Under the pieces are notes generated by a model that was not told where the DNA came from, made no database searches, and saw only the letters and a program-made list of their open reading frames with translations. The position numbers were made by a program, and so were the translations under genes. 64,000 nt of DNA from Chitinophagales bacterium. Lineage in GTDB: Bacteria; Bacteroidota; Bacteroidia; Chitinophagales; CAIOSU01. The stretch lies in the NCBI GenBank assembly GCA_026003335.1, contig BPHB01000002.1:1-64000 (forward strand), in the 5' to 3' direction. Shown piece by piece: positions 36,687 to 47,172 of the stretch (its first letter is position 1; each line of letters begins with the position of its first letter).

Positions 36687-39469
36687 GGTGACGGCAATTG
36701 TTCATTTCTTACGGCAGCAGGATTACTGCCTCCTATATTGATCAAAATGATATCCCGGTCATTTCCGACTCCCATATATTTAACCACTCCATCCAGATTG
36801 ATATCTTCATTGAAATACCCGGGTACTACAGCAGTAGGTTCAGCCACTCCTGCTCTGGCTAGAATCAGATCGCGGTCGTTATCATTACCAATGTATTTCA
36901 ACCGTTTATCCTGATTGCAGTTACCAGCCCACATCACCCTTTTGGTGCCAATCTGTTTTTGGGGATTTGTACCATACAAAGGGACGGAGGTGTTGGAAAA
37001 ATCCAAAGAGAATATGGAATTCAGGGAAAACGGATTTTTAGACATGAATCCCAGATGATTGCGGTGGCGTATGGCAATGAAATAGTCATCACACGCTACT
37101 CCGTGAAAGATCACAGGTTGCATGCCGTTGGTATCCACAATATCACCGTCCCGCTGGAGCAGTGCAGACCGAGAGGCAACAACCGCGGAGCTGTCATTTT
37201 TATCTCTGAGCTCCACAAAAATCCAGTCCACTATGGCATTGCTGCCCGTCACATTTAAAACCGCAGAGGATGTAAATTCTCCTCCGCCAGGTCCATAATG
37301 GACAAACCCCATAGAGGAAAATGGCTCTGAGAGTGGAATGAGCCCGGCTGCGCGCAGATCATCGCGCATCAGCCCGCTGGCAGGATCATAAGGTCCTTCG
37401 AGAAAAACCTTCAGGTTGAGGGCTACCAAACCGGTTTGCAGCACTTCAGCACTGTCTACCAAAACACATCCGGTATTATCGGTAATGGTCACCGTGTATA
37501 CTCCCGGTGCCAAGTCGGTAATAATGGAAGAAGTTTCCCCGTCAGACCATAGATAGGAGTAAGGGGGTGTTCCTCCGGAAGGCGTAACACTTATTGCACC
37601 TCCCTGTGCATTGCAGCCGGTGTGTGTAATATCAAAAGCAGCCTGATAGTTGCTGGTTATAAGAATAGCCCAGTCATTGTTGGCATAAGGCCTGGACCCC
37701 AGATAAACAGTTCCGCCACCCTGTACTGTTATGAATCCGCCATTCTGCAGGATGTAACTGTTGTTGGTGGGATCATACCATTTCACTGTGTAAGTACCAC
37801 AAGGCAATGTAATAGAAGGATTGGAATTACCGAAACGGTCATAAATAGCGTACACCCTTCCAGGATACTCTAAAACAAAATCGCTGGAATAGGCGGTGAG
37901 TGCATCATTGGGAGTCATCTTCCAGAAAGGCAGATAATTTTTGAAAAAATATTGCGCCTTACGGGTATAGTCCCAGATAATGCTTCTGGTGCGGAAGTCC
38001 TCAGCGGTTAGATCATCATTTCCGAAATACCACTCTACTCCTCCACCTCCGGCCATGTAGTGTGCCCAAAGTGCCAATTCGCGCAGCATACCCTGGTTGT
38101 TGCCGCCACCATCAGGGTCAACCCCACCTACTACCTCATCAAAACTTACAACCCAGTTTTTACCATTCGCTGCAGAACTGTCTCTCCATTTAATGGTGAA
38201 AAGATGAGCATCATTGACATTCATTTGCAGAGAAACCCCGTCATAATCTGCATTTCCGAGTAATGGCAGATAAATAAGGTCGTGATCATTAGTGGCTGTA
38301 TGAATGACCACCTGGTGCTTATAAGGATCATTCGCCTTAAAGTAGGCTGCCATATCTCTACGCTGCTGATCGGTTTGCGTGCCACGCCCCTGATAGTCCC
38401 AGCCGTTTTCTTCACCCATATTCCAGGTCACTGCCAGATGGTGACTGAAACGGGCTATCAGCTCGCGATAGTAAAGCTTACGCAAAGGCCCAACATCACC
38501 GTTATCCAGAAGCATCTGGTTTTCGCGCTCTTGAGTTACGAAGTGCAATAGGATGCCCAGTGAATCAGCATGGGAAAAAACAATTTCCCACTGATCCAGT
38601 TTGGAAACATCAAATCGGTTAAAGTCACTTGCATTGGGAGAGATATAAGGCCACACATCGTCTCCATCACCCATGATGTTGAGGGTGATGAAATAGATTG
38701 CATTAACACCCTGGCTTGCCAGGTAATTCAGAGCTCCTATGATTGCTTTTCCTTTACTGCCCTGCCAGAGCGGATCACCGGCATTCCAGTCAGGAACATG
38801 AGTAGGAAAATGGTGCAGGCCCGTAGGCGTGGCAGGCGAAAGGCCACCATTGTCAAAGGTACCGTCAAACTCATAATAGGCAAGCAGGTTTTCCGGGCTG
38901 TTGCATCCGGCTTTCAGAAAATACTCTCCGGTTTCTGCAAAACGCAGATGATGCTCGCCCACATATTGCAGTCTGCCCCGGGCCCTGAAGTCATAACCGG
39001 TTTTATTGGTGGGGAGGATATTCAAGTTTCCGGATAACCCATCCACAGGCGCGACAGCCTGCCCTGCAGCGGGATTATCATCTACGGCTATGCCCGGTGC
39101 GGTGCGAAAAGAAACCTGATACGTCCACAGCCCTTCTTCATCTGGAGCAAAATGCACTCTCCACTTATTACCTGAGGTAGCTCCTGTATTTGCCGCATTA
39201 CCATCAGCGGCAAAATATCCTGGCACACGATAGGTTTTGTCACCCTTCGTAAAAGTAACCAGCAGTCTGAAATCGGTAAACGGGTTGGGAGTTCCGTTTT
39301 CGCTGTAGGTGCTGTCACTGCTGAATGTGAGGGTAACTTTATGCCATTTGCGAAGCTCTCCGGAAATTACCTGTCCCTGTCCTGTTGCCGGACAATAGAG
39401 CAACATCCACCAGGTTAAGGGTGATACAAGAGAAAACTTCAGGATTTTGAAAATCTTTATTCCGGGCAC
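36683..39469 (-). CDS. DUF5060 / apiosidase-like glycoside hydrolase relative with SprB repeat and dockerin-like C-terminus
   Basis: The 928-residue product starts at GTG with a basic-hydrophobic signal peptide; a later ATG at codon 22 is a weaker alternative. A DUF5060 beta-sandwich (about 35-130, ISGELRKWHKVTLTF) precedes a TIM-barrel domain of the DUF4038/apiosidase type (about 155-530), with candidate catalytic acids in WNMGEENG (Glu353/354) and SFDEV (Glu445). A collagen-binding-2-like sandwich follows (YAIYDRFGNSNPS, WYDPTNNSY), then one SprB-like repeat at about 611-675 (SGGTPPYSYLWSDGETS). The C-terminus has no T9SS domain; instead it carries two copies of a calcium-loop-like motif, LKYIGNDNDRDLIL and DINLDGVVKYMGVGNDRDIIL, before RNEQLPSP. 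Sugar substrate is unknown. Its stop overlaps the start of the giant repeat gene (ATGA), so the two are one translationally coupled operon. Confidence 0.87.
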   Translation of the reverse strand: MPGIKIFKILKFSLVSPLTWWMLLYCPATGQGQVISGELRKWHKVTLTFSSDSTYSENGTPNPFTDFRLLVTFTKGDKTYRVPGYFAADGNAANTGATSGNKWRVHFAPDEEGLWTYQVSFRTAPGIAVDDNPAAGQAVAPVDGLSGNLNILPTNKTGYDFRARGRLQYVGEHHLRFAETGEYFLKAGCNSPENLLAYYEFDGTFDNGGLSPATPTGLHHFPTHVPDWNAGDPLWQGSKGKAIIGALNYLASQGVNAIYFITLNIMGDGDDVWPYISPNASDFNRFDVSKLDQWEIVFSHADSLGILLHFVTQERENQMLLDNGDVGPLRKLYYRELIARFSHHLAVTWNMGEENGWDYQGRGTQTDQQRRDMAAYFKANDPYKHQVVIHTATNDHDLIYLPLLGNADYDGVSLQMNVNDAHLFTIKWRDSSAANGKNWVVSFDEVVGGVDPDGGGNNQGMLRELALWAHYMAGGGGVEWYFGNDDLTAEDFRTRSIIWDYTRKAQYFFKNYLPFWKMTPNDALTAYSSDFVLEYPGRVYAIYDRFGNSNPSITLPCGTYTVKWYDPTNNSYILQNGGFITVQGGGTVYLGSRPYANNDWAILITSNYQAAFDITHTGCNAQGGAISVTPSGGTPPYSYLWSDGETSSIITDLAPGVYTVTITDNTGCVLVDSAEVLQTGLVALNLKVFLEGPYDPASGLMRDDLRAAGLIPLSEPFSSMGFVHYGPGGGEFTSSAVLNVTGSNAIVDWIFVELRDKNDSSAVVASRSALLQRDGDIVDTNGMQPVIFHGVACDDYFIAIRHRNHLGFMSKNPFSLNSIFSLDFSNTSVPLYGTNPQKQIGTKRVMWAGNCNQDKRLKYIGNDNDRDLILARAGVAEPTAVVPGYFNEDINLDGVVKYMGVGNDRDIILINIGGSNPAAVRNEQLPSP

Positions 39470-39826
39470 TTCGCTTGCTTTGCTAAAAAGACATCAGGTT
39501 AAGGTAAGGGTATATGCATCCCTACCCCTGCAATTAGCGCTACAATTCACAATAAATCAACCTTTTATTACCTGATCGCCTTTCATTATGGGCCTCGATA
39601 TGTATCAGGATAAAGGGGCGCAAATCGTCATGTATTTCCACATATTATCCACATCTCTGAAAAAAAATGAAGTGGAAAGTTAAGGCACACACAAGGAGGA
39701 GTTGCGCAATACCGCGAAATTTATAAATGCCTGAATTTCCAATAATTGCTAAGAAAACCAGCGGGTCAAACAGTCTTTTTACCGGCAGAGATACAGGACA
39801 AACCGCCCTTTGTGGATGCAGGACTG
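39470..39826. other. Intergenic region upstream of the hydrolase-scaffold operon
   Basis: About 360 bases separate two reverse-strand surface-protein genes. It holds an imperfect inverted repeat near 39500-39526 (GGTAAGGG with TCCCTACC), which could be a leader hairpin of the 928-residue gene. I found no exact TAnnTTTG promoter and no coding frame. Confidence 0.4.
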
Positions 39827-42800
39827 TTAATTTCCTGTGAATATCAATTTTCGGATTTCAGTATGTTTCCCGTTGGTGATACATATAAAACCCACTGCAG
39901 GCGGCAAGGGTACCTCAAGGGTGTGTAAGGAAGTGCCGGCAAGCTCACCAGTCATCAATCGGTCACCCAGCAGGTTAAACAAACTAAAAACGGCATGCTG
40001 CCAACCGCTTTTGGTCATATCAATATACACGCGGCTGCCTTGAGTAAAAACGAGCACATTCTTATTCGTATAGTTTACTGAGGGTAAGGCGGTAGCTTTT
40101 TCACGCACTTCAATAAATATGGTCAAGGTATCGGCACACTCATCATTAGCTGCTACGAGCACTACACGGTAACTGCCAGGGCTCACATACACGTATGTCG
40201 GGTCTTTTAACGTACTGCTGTTACCATCTCCGAAATCCCAATGGTAAAACAATGCTCCTGCTGACAGATTGGTAAAAACAACCGGATCACCTACCTGCAC
40301 GGTATAAGCCGAAGAGGTAAAAGCTGCCGATACGACCGGCTTACCTTCCAGCAATAATTCCTTTATTACCGTATAACCTTCTGTATCTATCAACTCCAGG
40401 CGGTAAAGTCCAGGCTCCAGCCTGCTCAACAGGTGTTGTCCCTGGAAGCCACTGGCTATACGATAAATAAAGCCCGAATGGGCATCACTGAAGACATAAT
40501 TCCATGTTTTACTGCCGGCCTGATAAATTGCTATCTCCCCATCATTTCCCCGGCAGGATGCTGCTCTTAGTTCAGTAAGCAGCGGAGGAGTAAAGTGGAG
40601 CATAAACCTCTGGGGATGGGTGCCTTGACTTACTGAAAAACTATAGTGAGGATGGATCCGAAGATTCTGTATGGTGCCGGTATAAGTATCTTCCAGATAT
40701 AAGCACACGGTTTCATCAAAATTTTCAATTGTTTTAAGAGAGATAGTAAAGATGCCGTCCATACCGGCATCTAATCCTATAACCACCGAGCGGTCGTCAG
40801 TCAGAGGTGGAAGTGCCTGAATGGCATAAGCTACCGACTGAATGTTTGAATAAAAAGCGATGTGTTCATTTCCTTTTATCTTTTTAGCATCATACATAGG
40901 GTCTTCACCTTCTGTAGCATCGGGCACAAAGGCAATCAGGGTTTCATTGTATACGGAATCAGGGCTCAGGGCACTCAGCCAAAGACGCGGCAGGGCTTGG
41001 GTTTTAAAGAAATGCTCATTGTTTCCGTTGCGCATACTGTTGCTGAACTGCACGAAAGTTGTATCCACATTAAGCATTTCCACAAAAAAGGCCTGGCACG
41101 AGGCGATATGTCCGTTGAAAGATGTTCCATTCCCTCCTACCATACCAATGCCATTCCACACAGCATAATCCTGATTGCTCCAGCCGATACCGTTAGTACC
41201 ATCATCATCCCAGAAATAAAGAGAGCCGTAAATCACTCCGGAATTAGCTGCTATGAATGCATTTGCATCTATAGCAGAAGGATAGGGATTGCCTATGAGG
41301 TTGTAGCCGATATTATTACCGGCCGCTTTCATCACCGGAACTGTGATAGTGCCATTATGAGCCGGCCCGTCAAATTCCACGACTGCTTTTCCACGGCCAA
41401 TGTAGCCTTTACCTTTGGTCATATTACCGGAAGCCGCAACCCAACCTGCCCGTAGGCCCTGCACGCTGTTATCTATGGCATTGCCAGGCTCGTAGTAGTA
41501 GAGGTCATTGCCCAGTACCGTAACGGGGGCATTAGCAACAGGAGCTGCCCAAAAGCTGTAAGCAAGAGGGTTTGTTTTACCATTTCTCTTAACTTTTACC
41601 GGGCCGATTACGGTGCCCCCTCCACCCGGAGTACCGCTTCCATGCAACAGGCTGCCGCCATTTTCCAGGGTTAAGTTGCCATTAGTCACCAAGGTGGTTC
41701 CACTTTTTATCTGAAGTTTTCCGGAAAAGGCAAAGGGTGTGGTGAGCGAATAGGACAATCCGCTCAAACTGAGTTTGCCTGTACCCAAAATCTGACCCTC
41801 GCAGGAAAAATTGCCCGTTACATTCAGCTCTATATCGGTGGAACCGGAAATGGTAATTTGCCCTCCAGGCTGCACTTCAAGTCCATTAATTTCAACCAGC
41901 AGGCCCGATGCACCTTGTAAAAGGGGAAACCAGTTGGGTGTCACATCCGGTATAACAACTTCTGAGGATGCTGTGGGCACTCCATTGGTCCAGTTGGCTG
42001 CATTAAACCAGTCATCACTCACATTACCGGTCCATACAGTTACCGTGGTAGCAACGGTGCCATTGCCCAGAAAATGTATCTCATAACTACTTTCGTTGTT
42101 GTCATTATTAACAATGGTTGTCATTCCGGTTCTGCTACCAGCAGCAGTGGGTGCAAAACGTACAACAAACGCAGTGCTCGTGCCTGCAGCCAAAGGGGAT
42201 ATGGGCTGACTTACCACAGAAAAATCACCGGAGGCCGATATCGGCAAAGTAATGATAAGATCTGTGGTGCCTGTGTTGGCAATAGTGAAAGTTACATCCG
42301 TGTAGCTGCCTATTTGCGTAGGCGCAAAGGTATAGCTGCCGCCATCAGCAATGTGATTGGAGCCCTGCCGGATATCTATTTCGGGAGCGGGTGCTACCGA
42401 ACCAACCCTGCGCACCAGCACTACCCAGTCATTGTTGTCAGAAGCAGGATTTTTCCCGACACTAATCATTCCGTTCACAGCGATGATTGTATCGGGGGTG
42501 CCCGGAATTAGTGCGCCTCCTGTTCGGGGGTTGTACCAGTGAACCGCATACATATCAGTGCCGGCAATGTTAAAACTGACATTATTGTTGTTAGCTCCAT
42601 TTTTCAGATAAGCGGCATAGACCTCCCCTGCCTTATAAAACCCATAGGCATAGTCGGTGGATGTGTTGCCCGGATAAGTGACAATGCTGTTATCGGGGGT
42701 CATTTCCGCAAAGGGCAGATAATTGCGAAAAAAGTCCAGCGCATACCGGGTTTGCTGCCAGAGAGGATATGCAACAGAAAAATCTTCAGACTGCAGGTCG

Positions 42801-44239
42801 CCAAAGGTACCCTGATAACCGAAGTACCACTCCACTCCACCACCACCTCCCATGAGGTTTCCCCATAATACGTTTTTGCGCAACACATCCAAATTGCTCA
42901 TGTCTGAGGCGACAGCAGGCTCTTGCTCATCAGAGCAGATTACCCATTTCCGGCCGGCAGCAGCAGACTGATTGCGATAGTTTATTGCCAGGTCGTTGTA
43001 CAGATTTAATGAACTTCCCGACTGAAGAGAAGTTACTTCAAAATACTGCAGCCAGGTAGGATTGGAAAGTATGCCATCATAGGCTGAGTTGACCTGGGCC
43101 TGCCAGTTATGATAGCCTATGGGATTATTGTAGGGATCCAGATTGCGGATATACTGGGCAAAGTCAGCTCTTCGCTGGTCGGTATTGTCGTTTTCTTCTC
43201 CCAGATTCCAGAATACTCCCAAATGATGGGCAAAGCGCGAAACCAGTTCCCGGTAGTAAAGCTTGCGCTGGGTGCCCAGGTTACCTCCGTCCAGCGCATG
43301 ATCATTTTCGGTTTCCTGAGTTACCACGTGTAGCATGATGCCAAGCCTGTCCATGTGAGAAAACACAATTTCCCATTGGTCTAACTTGGATACATCAAAG
43401 CGATAGCGCTCTGTGGGGCTGGTCCACATCCAGGTATCCTGACCATCCCCGCCATCCAGATTATAGGTAAGAAAATACACACTGTTGACGCCCTGAGAGG
43501 CAAGGTAATTCAGTGCCCCGATGATGCCTTTGCCCTTGTTCCCCTGCCAGACAGGATCACCGGAATTCCAGTCGGCTACGTGAGCGGCATATTGGTGTAA
43601 GCCATTCACCAGCCCGGGAGTGGAAACGCCCCCTTGATCACTGGTCTGATCAAATTCAAAATAGCCCAGGAAATTTTCCGGACTATCGGCCCCTCCTTTG
43701 ATAAAGAATTCTCCGGTTTCGGAAAACTGCAGGTAGTGTTCACCCACATACGTCAACCGGCCCTTGGCTCTGAAGTCATTGCCGGTTTTGTCAGTAGGTG
43801 CAATGGTAAAGCTACCGGTTTCCCCATCAGGGCCATTGGGAGGACCAACGGGTGTACCTGCTCCAGGGGCCGTGCTCAGGGCAATGTCTGTTCCGGTGCG
43901 GAACGAAACCGTGTAGTTCCAGGTGCCGGTAGCATCCGGAGTGAAGTATACCCTCCATTTGTTTCCGGCAGAGGCACTGGTATTGGCGGCATCTCCATCG
44001 GCTGCATAATGACCATGTACCACACGGCTAAGGCTGCCATTGGTAAAAGTAACGATCAGTCTATAATCGCGGAAAGGATTGGGTGTGGCAGCTTCACTCG
44101 TATTAGGTCCGTCAAAAAGCAGAGTAACGCGGTGCCATTTTTTTAGCTCCCCGCTGATAACGGCACCCTGAACCCGATACAAGGGGTAAGCTGCAAAAAG
44201 AAATATAAAAAACACTACTTTGAAGATAAATTTTTGCAT
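39827..44239 (-). CDS. Multi-domain DUF5060/apiosidase-like surface protein with PKD and T9SS type A domains
   Basis: The 1470-residue product has a signal peptide (1-25) and a DUF5060 domain (about 27-120, VISGELKKWHRVTLLF). The TIM-barrel apiosidase-like domain (about 150-540) has candidate acids in WNLGEEN (Glu348/349) and CSDEQEP (Glu438). A choice-of-anchor-D (ASPM/SPD-2/Hydin-like) sandwich covers about 614-724, then a long beta-rich region starts at WTGNVSDDWFNAANW (about 731) and includes LHGSGTPGGGG and NLIGNPYPSAIDANAF. A PKD domain at about 1311-1382 contains FYHWDFGDGNSS, and a type A sorting domain starts near 1394. Its first half is a paralogue of the 928-residue neighbour; its second half is a paralogue of the frameshifted gene just upstream. 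It is presumably an exported polysaccharide-binding or -degrading protein. Confidence 0.88.
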   Translation of the reverse strand: MQKFIFKVVFFIFLFAAYPLYRVQGAVISGELKKWHRVTLLFDGPNTSEAATPNPFRDYRLIVTFTNGSLSRVVHGHYAADGDAANTSASAGNKWRVYFTPDATGTWNYTVSFRTGTDIALSTAPGAGTPVGPPNGPDGETGSFTIAPTDKTGNDFRAKGRLTYVGEHYLQFSETGEFFIKGGADSPENFLGYFEFDQTSDQGGVSTPGLVNGLHQYAAHVADWNSGDPVWQGNKGKGIIGALNYLASQGVNSVYFLTYNLDGGDGQDTWMWTSPTERYRFDVSKLDQWEIVFSHMDRLGIMLHVVTQETENDHALDGGNLGTQRKLYYRELVSRFAHHLGVFWNLGEENDNTDQRRADFAQYIRNLDPYNNPIGYHNWQAQVNSAYDGILSNPTWLQYFEVTSLQSGSSLNLYNDLAINYRNQSAAAGRKWVICSDEQEPAVASDMSNLDVLRKNVLWGNLMGGGGGVEWYFGYQGTFGDLQSEDFSVAYPLWQQTRYALDFFRNYLPFAEMTPDNSIVTYPGNTSTDYAYGFYKAGEVYAAYLKNGANNNNVSFNIAGTDMYAVHWYNPRTGGALIPGTPDTIIAVNGMISVGKNPASDNNDWVVLVRRVGSVAPAPEIDIRQGSNHIADGGSYTFAPTQIGSYTDVTFTIANTGTTDLIITLPISASGDFSVVSQPISPLAAGTSTAFVVRFAPTAAGSRTGMTTIVNNDNNESSYEIHFLGNGTVATTVTVWTGNVSDDWFNAANWTNGVPTASSEVVIPDVTPNWFPLLQGASGLLVEINGLEVQPGGQITISGSTDIELNVTGNFSCEGQILGTGKLSLSGLSYSLTTPFAFSGKLQIKSGTTLVTNGNLTLENGGSLLHGSGTPGGGGTVIGPVKVKRNGKTNPLAYSFWAAPVANAPVTVLGNDLYYYEPGNAIDNSVQGLRAGWVAASGNMTKGKGYIGRGKAVVEFDGPAHNGTITVPVMKAAGNNIGYNLIGNPYPSAIDANAFIAANSGVIYGSLYFWDDDGTNGIGWSNQDYAVWNGIGMVGGNGTSFNGHIASCQAFFVEMLNVDTTFVQFSNSMRNGNNEHFFKTQALPRLWLSALSPDSVYNETLIAFVPDATEGEDPMYDAKKIKGNEHIAFYSNIQSVAYAIQALPPLTDDRSVVIGLDAGMDGIFTISLKTIENFDETVCLYLEDTYTGTIQNLRIHPHYSFSVSQGTHPQRFMLHFTPPLLTELRAASCRGNDGEIAIYQAGSKTWNYVFSDAHSGFIYRIASGFQGQHLLSRLEPGLYRLELIDTEGYTVIKELLLEGKPVVSAAFTSSAYTVQVGDPVVFTNLSAGALFYHWDFGDGNSSTLKDPTYVYVSPGSYRVVLVAANDECADTLTIFIEVREKATALPSVNYTNKNVLVFTQGSRVYIDMTKSGWQHAVFSLFNLLGDRLMTGELAGTSLHTLEVPLPPAVGFICITNGKHTEIRKLIFTGN

Positions 44240-44389
44240 GGTGCAGGAAATGTTTAGGTGATGAGAAAACTTTTATAATATAAAGAGTATGGCCGCAAAA
44301 AGTTAGTCTCATTCTGATCAGATAACAACGTAATACTCAGAAAGGAAATACAGGCTAAATTAGATAACCACTTTTATCCAGTGCATGCT

Positions 44390-46252
44390 TTAGCGGGTGA
44401 TTAAAAGTTTTTGGGTTTGGACGGTCCCGTCTTGCATAGTTGTTACAAAGTAAATCTTGTTTTCTGCTTCTTGCAGTGTAACGACTGAAACCTCACTGTC
44501 TGTTTTAAAATCATAACACTTTTGCCCCAGCAGGTTGGTAATCACAATACGCATAATACCGGAATCGGGGCCTTTGTTGACAAAAATCCGGTTTCCCGAA
44601 TGAAAGACCCTGACTCCGCCTATCCCCGGCTCAAGGATTCCTACCACAGCTTTATGTACTCGTATCTCTGCCTGTGCCATATCCTGGCAATCCTGAGTGG
44701 ATGCAAACAATTGTACACGATAGATTCCTTCTTCGGTAAAGATATGTTGCGGATGCACTACGCCCTCTGCAATAGAACCATCACCGAAATCCCATCTGTA
44801 TACAGCCTCACCGGTGGACAGGTTTGCGAAATATACCGGCTCGTTTATAAAAACTTCAGTGGCCGAAGGCTGAAAGACGGCTTTAACCAACTGTTTTGAG
44901 CCAAGAATAAAATCTTTCAAAACACGATAGCCCCCAGCGTCCACCAGTTCGGCATGGTATGTTCCTGGCGCAAGATTATTCAGAACAATGGAACCCGAAA
45001 GAGTGCCACTACTTACAATCGTGCCGCCCTCTGAAGTGATTGTATAACTCCACGTTTTGCTGCCGGGCTGAACAAGCTCCAATACTCCATCGTTACCTGC
45101 ACAGGTTTCATCGGTAAGGATGAACTCCGCTTCCGGATTTAGATGCAGGAAAAACCGTTGCAGATTTTGGCCGGCAGTTGTGGTAAATACGTATTCAGGA
45201 TTCTGCCTGAGATTTTGGAAAACTCCGTTAGTACGGTCTTCCAGCATGATGACTACGGTTTCATCCAGGCCTTCGGCTAATTTCAGCCTGAGAACATGCT
45301 GACCCGGAGTAGCTGCATCCAAACCTAAAGCAATTGTACGGTCAGTTTCCAAAAGTGGCAGTGCCTGAATGGCATAATCTTCATTACCGATTTTTGAGTA
45401 GAGGGCAATGAACGGGTTACCTTTCAGTTTTTTCGCATCATAAAGCACATCAGGTCCATCTGAGGCGTCATCCAAAAAGGCAAGAAGGGTTTCGTTGTAG
45501 GCTCCATCGGGATTGGTTACGCTGATCCAAAACCTCTGCAATGCCTGCTGCCGGAAAAACACATCATTATTTGTCGTGCGCATGCTATTTGTAAACTGAA
45601 CCGAAGCCACTCCGTTTGCCAGCTTTTCAACAAAAAATCCCTGTCCGGAGGCAATATGGCCGGTAAAGGTTTTTCCGCTATTTGGGCCAACAGCGCCTGC
45701 TCCGGTCCATACGGCATAATCTTGCCCCATGCCCCAGTTAGAGCCAGTACCTCCTGTTCCGTCATCATCCCAGAAGTACAGGGCTCCTGCTATAACACCG
45801 CTGTTGGCGGCAACGAAATCACTGGCACTGACTGCCGAAGGGAACGGATTTCCTATGAGGTTAAAGCCTACGTTATTGGCAACACCATCGTTTTTCTCCA
45901 CAGCTATAGTTATGGGCGATCCTGGCGGAGCATTGTTGACCGCTCCGGAAAAAGATACTATTCCGCCCCCGGTGGAGGCATAGCCTTTACCGATCTGCAT
46001 AGTTCCGCTGGCAGGTATCCACCCCTGCAGCCAGCCGTTCAATGTCAGGTCTAATGCTGAGGAAGGATCATAATAGTACAGATTACCCCCAAGAATACTA
46101 ACATTGGCCCCGCTCACCGGAGAGCCCCAATAGTTATAGCGGATGTTGCTGGAATATCCCTCCTGCCTGACGGTTACCGAGCCTGTTACGTTGCCGCCTC
46201 CGTTGGGCGTGCCGCTGCCATGCATCAAAACAGCTCCCGGCTGTAAAACCAA
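44390..46252 (-). CDS. C-terminal fragment of the frameshifted surface protein with PKD and T9SS type A domains
   Basis: This 620-codon frame is intact from the fourth frameshift to the stop. It follows the second half of the 39827-44239 protein closely: LMHGSGTPNGGGNV, YYYDPSSALD, FNLIGNPFPSAVSASDF, YFWDDDGTGG, then YRWDFGDGSIAEG (PKD) and a type A sorting domain with VITNLLGQKCYDF. The apparent TTG start at 46252 is only where the frame opens, so it is unlikely to be a real initiation site. Confidence 0.7.
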   Translation of the reverse strand: MVLQPGAVLMHGSGTPNGGGNVTGSVTVRQEGYSSNIRYNYWGSPVSGANVSILGGNLYYYDPSSALDLTLNGWLQGWIPASGTMQIGKGYASTGGGIVSFSGAVNNAPPGSPITIAVEKNDGVANNVGFNLIGNPFPSAVSASDFVAANSGVIAGALYFWDDDGTGGTGSNWGMGQDYAVWTGAGAVGPNSGKTFTGHIASGQGFFVEKLANGVASVQFTNSMRTTNNDVFFRQQALQRFWISVTNPDGAYNETLLAFLDDASDGPDVLYDAKKLKGNPFIALYSKIGNEDYAIQALPLLETDRTIALGLDAATPGQHVLRLKLAEGLDETVVIMLEDRTNGVFQNLRQNPEYVFTTTAGQNLQRFFLHLNPEAEFILTDETCAGNDGVLELVQPGSKTWSYTITSEGGTIVSSGTLSGSIVLNNLAPGTYHAELVDAGGYRVLKDFILGSKQLVKAVFQPSATEVFINEPVYFANLSTGEAVYRWDFGDGSIAEGVVHPQHIFTEEGIYRVQLFASTQDCQDMAQAEIRVHKAVVGILEPGIGGVRVFHSGNRIFVNKGPDSGIMRIVITNLLGQKCYDFKTDSEVSVVTLQEAENKIYFVTTMQDGTVQTQKLLITR

Positions 46253-46386
46253 ATTGCCCCCAGCAAGCCAATGTATTGTTGGTTTTTACGAATAGCTTAC
46301 CCCGCACTTCCTTATTGCCTGAAAGGGTAATGGTTTTTGTACCGTTTTCAACAGTGATGGTTGCCGGCCCGGTGGAGGATCCGACA

Positions 46387-47172
46387 TTAGGCCATTCCGC
46401 ACTTGCCGTGAGGGAAGAGGTAGCCGTTGTAAAGCAGCGCACTATTGGCCCCATAGACCATTCCCCCGCCTCCAATCACCGAAACGGTTCCGCTTTTGCG
46501 CGCCACAGTACCCTCAACCTGCACTGACGCTCCGGCTATACTCACGTCACCAGCAAATTCCAGCGTGGAGTTGCTACCGAAGATAATCGTTCCGCTTCCG
46601 GCAATGGTGCCATTGGAGCCGGTAAACCGGAACAAAGAAGCGGCAGAGGTAGTGCTGGGGCTATAATTAAAGGTAGCTCCACTGGCTACGCTCAAAGTAC
46701 CGGTGATATCAAAATTTTGTGGAGTGTTATTGGCATTCATCGGAAAGTTCAGCGTGCCACTGGTAACCGTAAAATTTTCTACTGAGCACCCTGCAGCTGA
46801 GCCGGTTGAAATATTCAATGAGCCCGAAATATTCAGTTCAAAATTGCCATAGCTTCTGCCTGCAAAAGAAGGGAAACCTGATTTATGCTGATAGGTGCTG
46901 CCGCTTTGAAAGACTACCTTACTCTCCGGCTGATTCAGGCCGAAGGGCACATTCCCTGCATCTTTAACATAGAGGGAGCCGCTGGTGAAAATGAATGTGT
47001 TGCGCGGACCACTGGTGCCAAACGGATCACCGTTGAAATCTTTTGCATGAAAAACTGCACCACTGTTAAACACCACAAACGAACTGTCGGAGCCACTCTT
47101 ATCGGTGAGCAGCCGGTGATCGGCCTGATTGCCCGATGTTTTATCAAAGGTGATATTTCCGCTGACCGACAC
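46387..47172 (-). CDS. Internal fragment of the frameshifted surface protein
   Basis: This frame starts only at a GTG that is internal to the repaired gene. It encodes a glycine/serine-rich beta-helix-like stretch (VSVSGNITFDKTSGNQ, TVARKSGTVSVIGGGGMVYG) and stops at GKCGMA after a frameshift. The coding frame then continues in the next register as TSSLTASAEWPNVG up to about 46262. Confidence 0.6.
   Translation of the reverse strand: MSVSGNITFDKTSGNQADHRLLTDKSGSDSSFVVFNSGAVFHAKDFNGDPFGTSGPRNTFIFTSGSLYVKDAGNVPFGLNQPESKVVFQSGSTYQHKSGFPSFAGRSYGNFELNISGSLNISTGSAAGCSVENFTVTSGTLNFPMNANNTPQNFDITGTLSVASGATFNYSPSTTSAASLFRFTGSNGTIAGSGTIIFGSNSTLEFAGDVSIAGASVQVEGTVARKSGTVSVIGGGGMVYGANSALLYNGYLFPHGKCGMA

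Noticed and set aside
40862-41455. 197-codon plus-strand frame opposite the 1470-residue gene
   Set aside because: The reverse strand carries an obvious paralogue-supported protein over the same bases, and the plus-strand translation shows no recognisable pattern.
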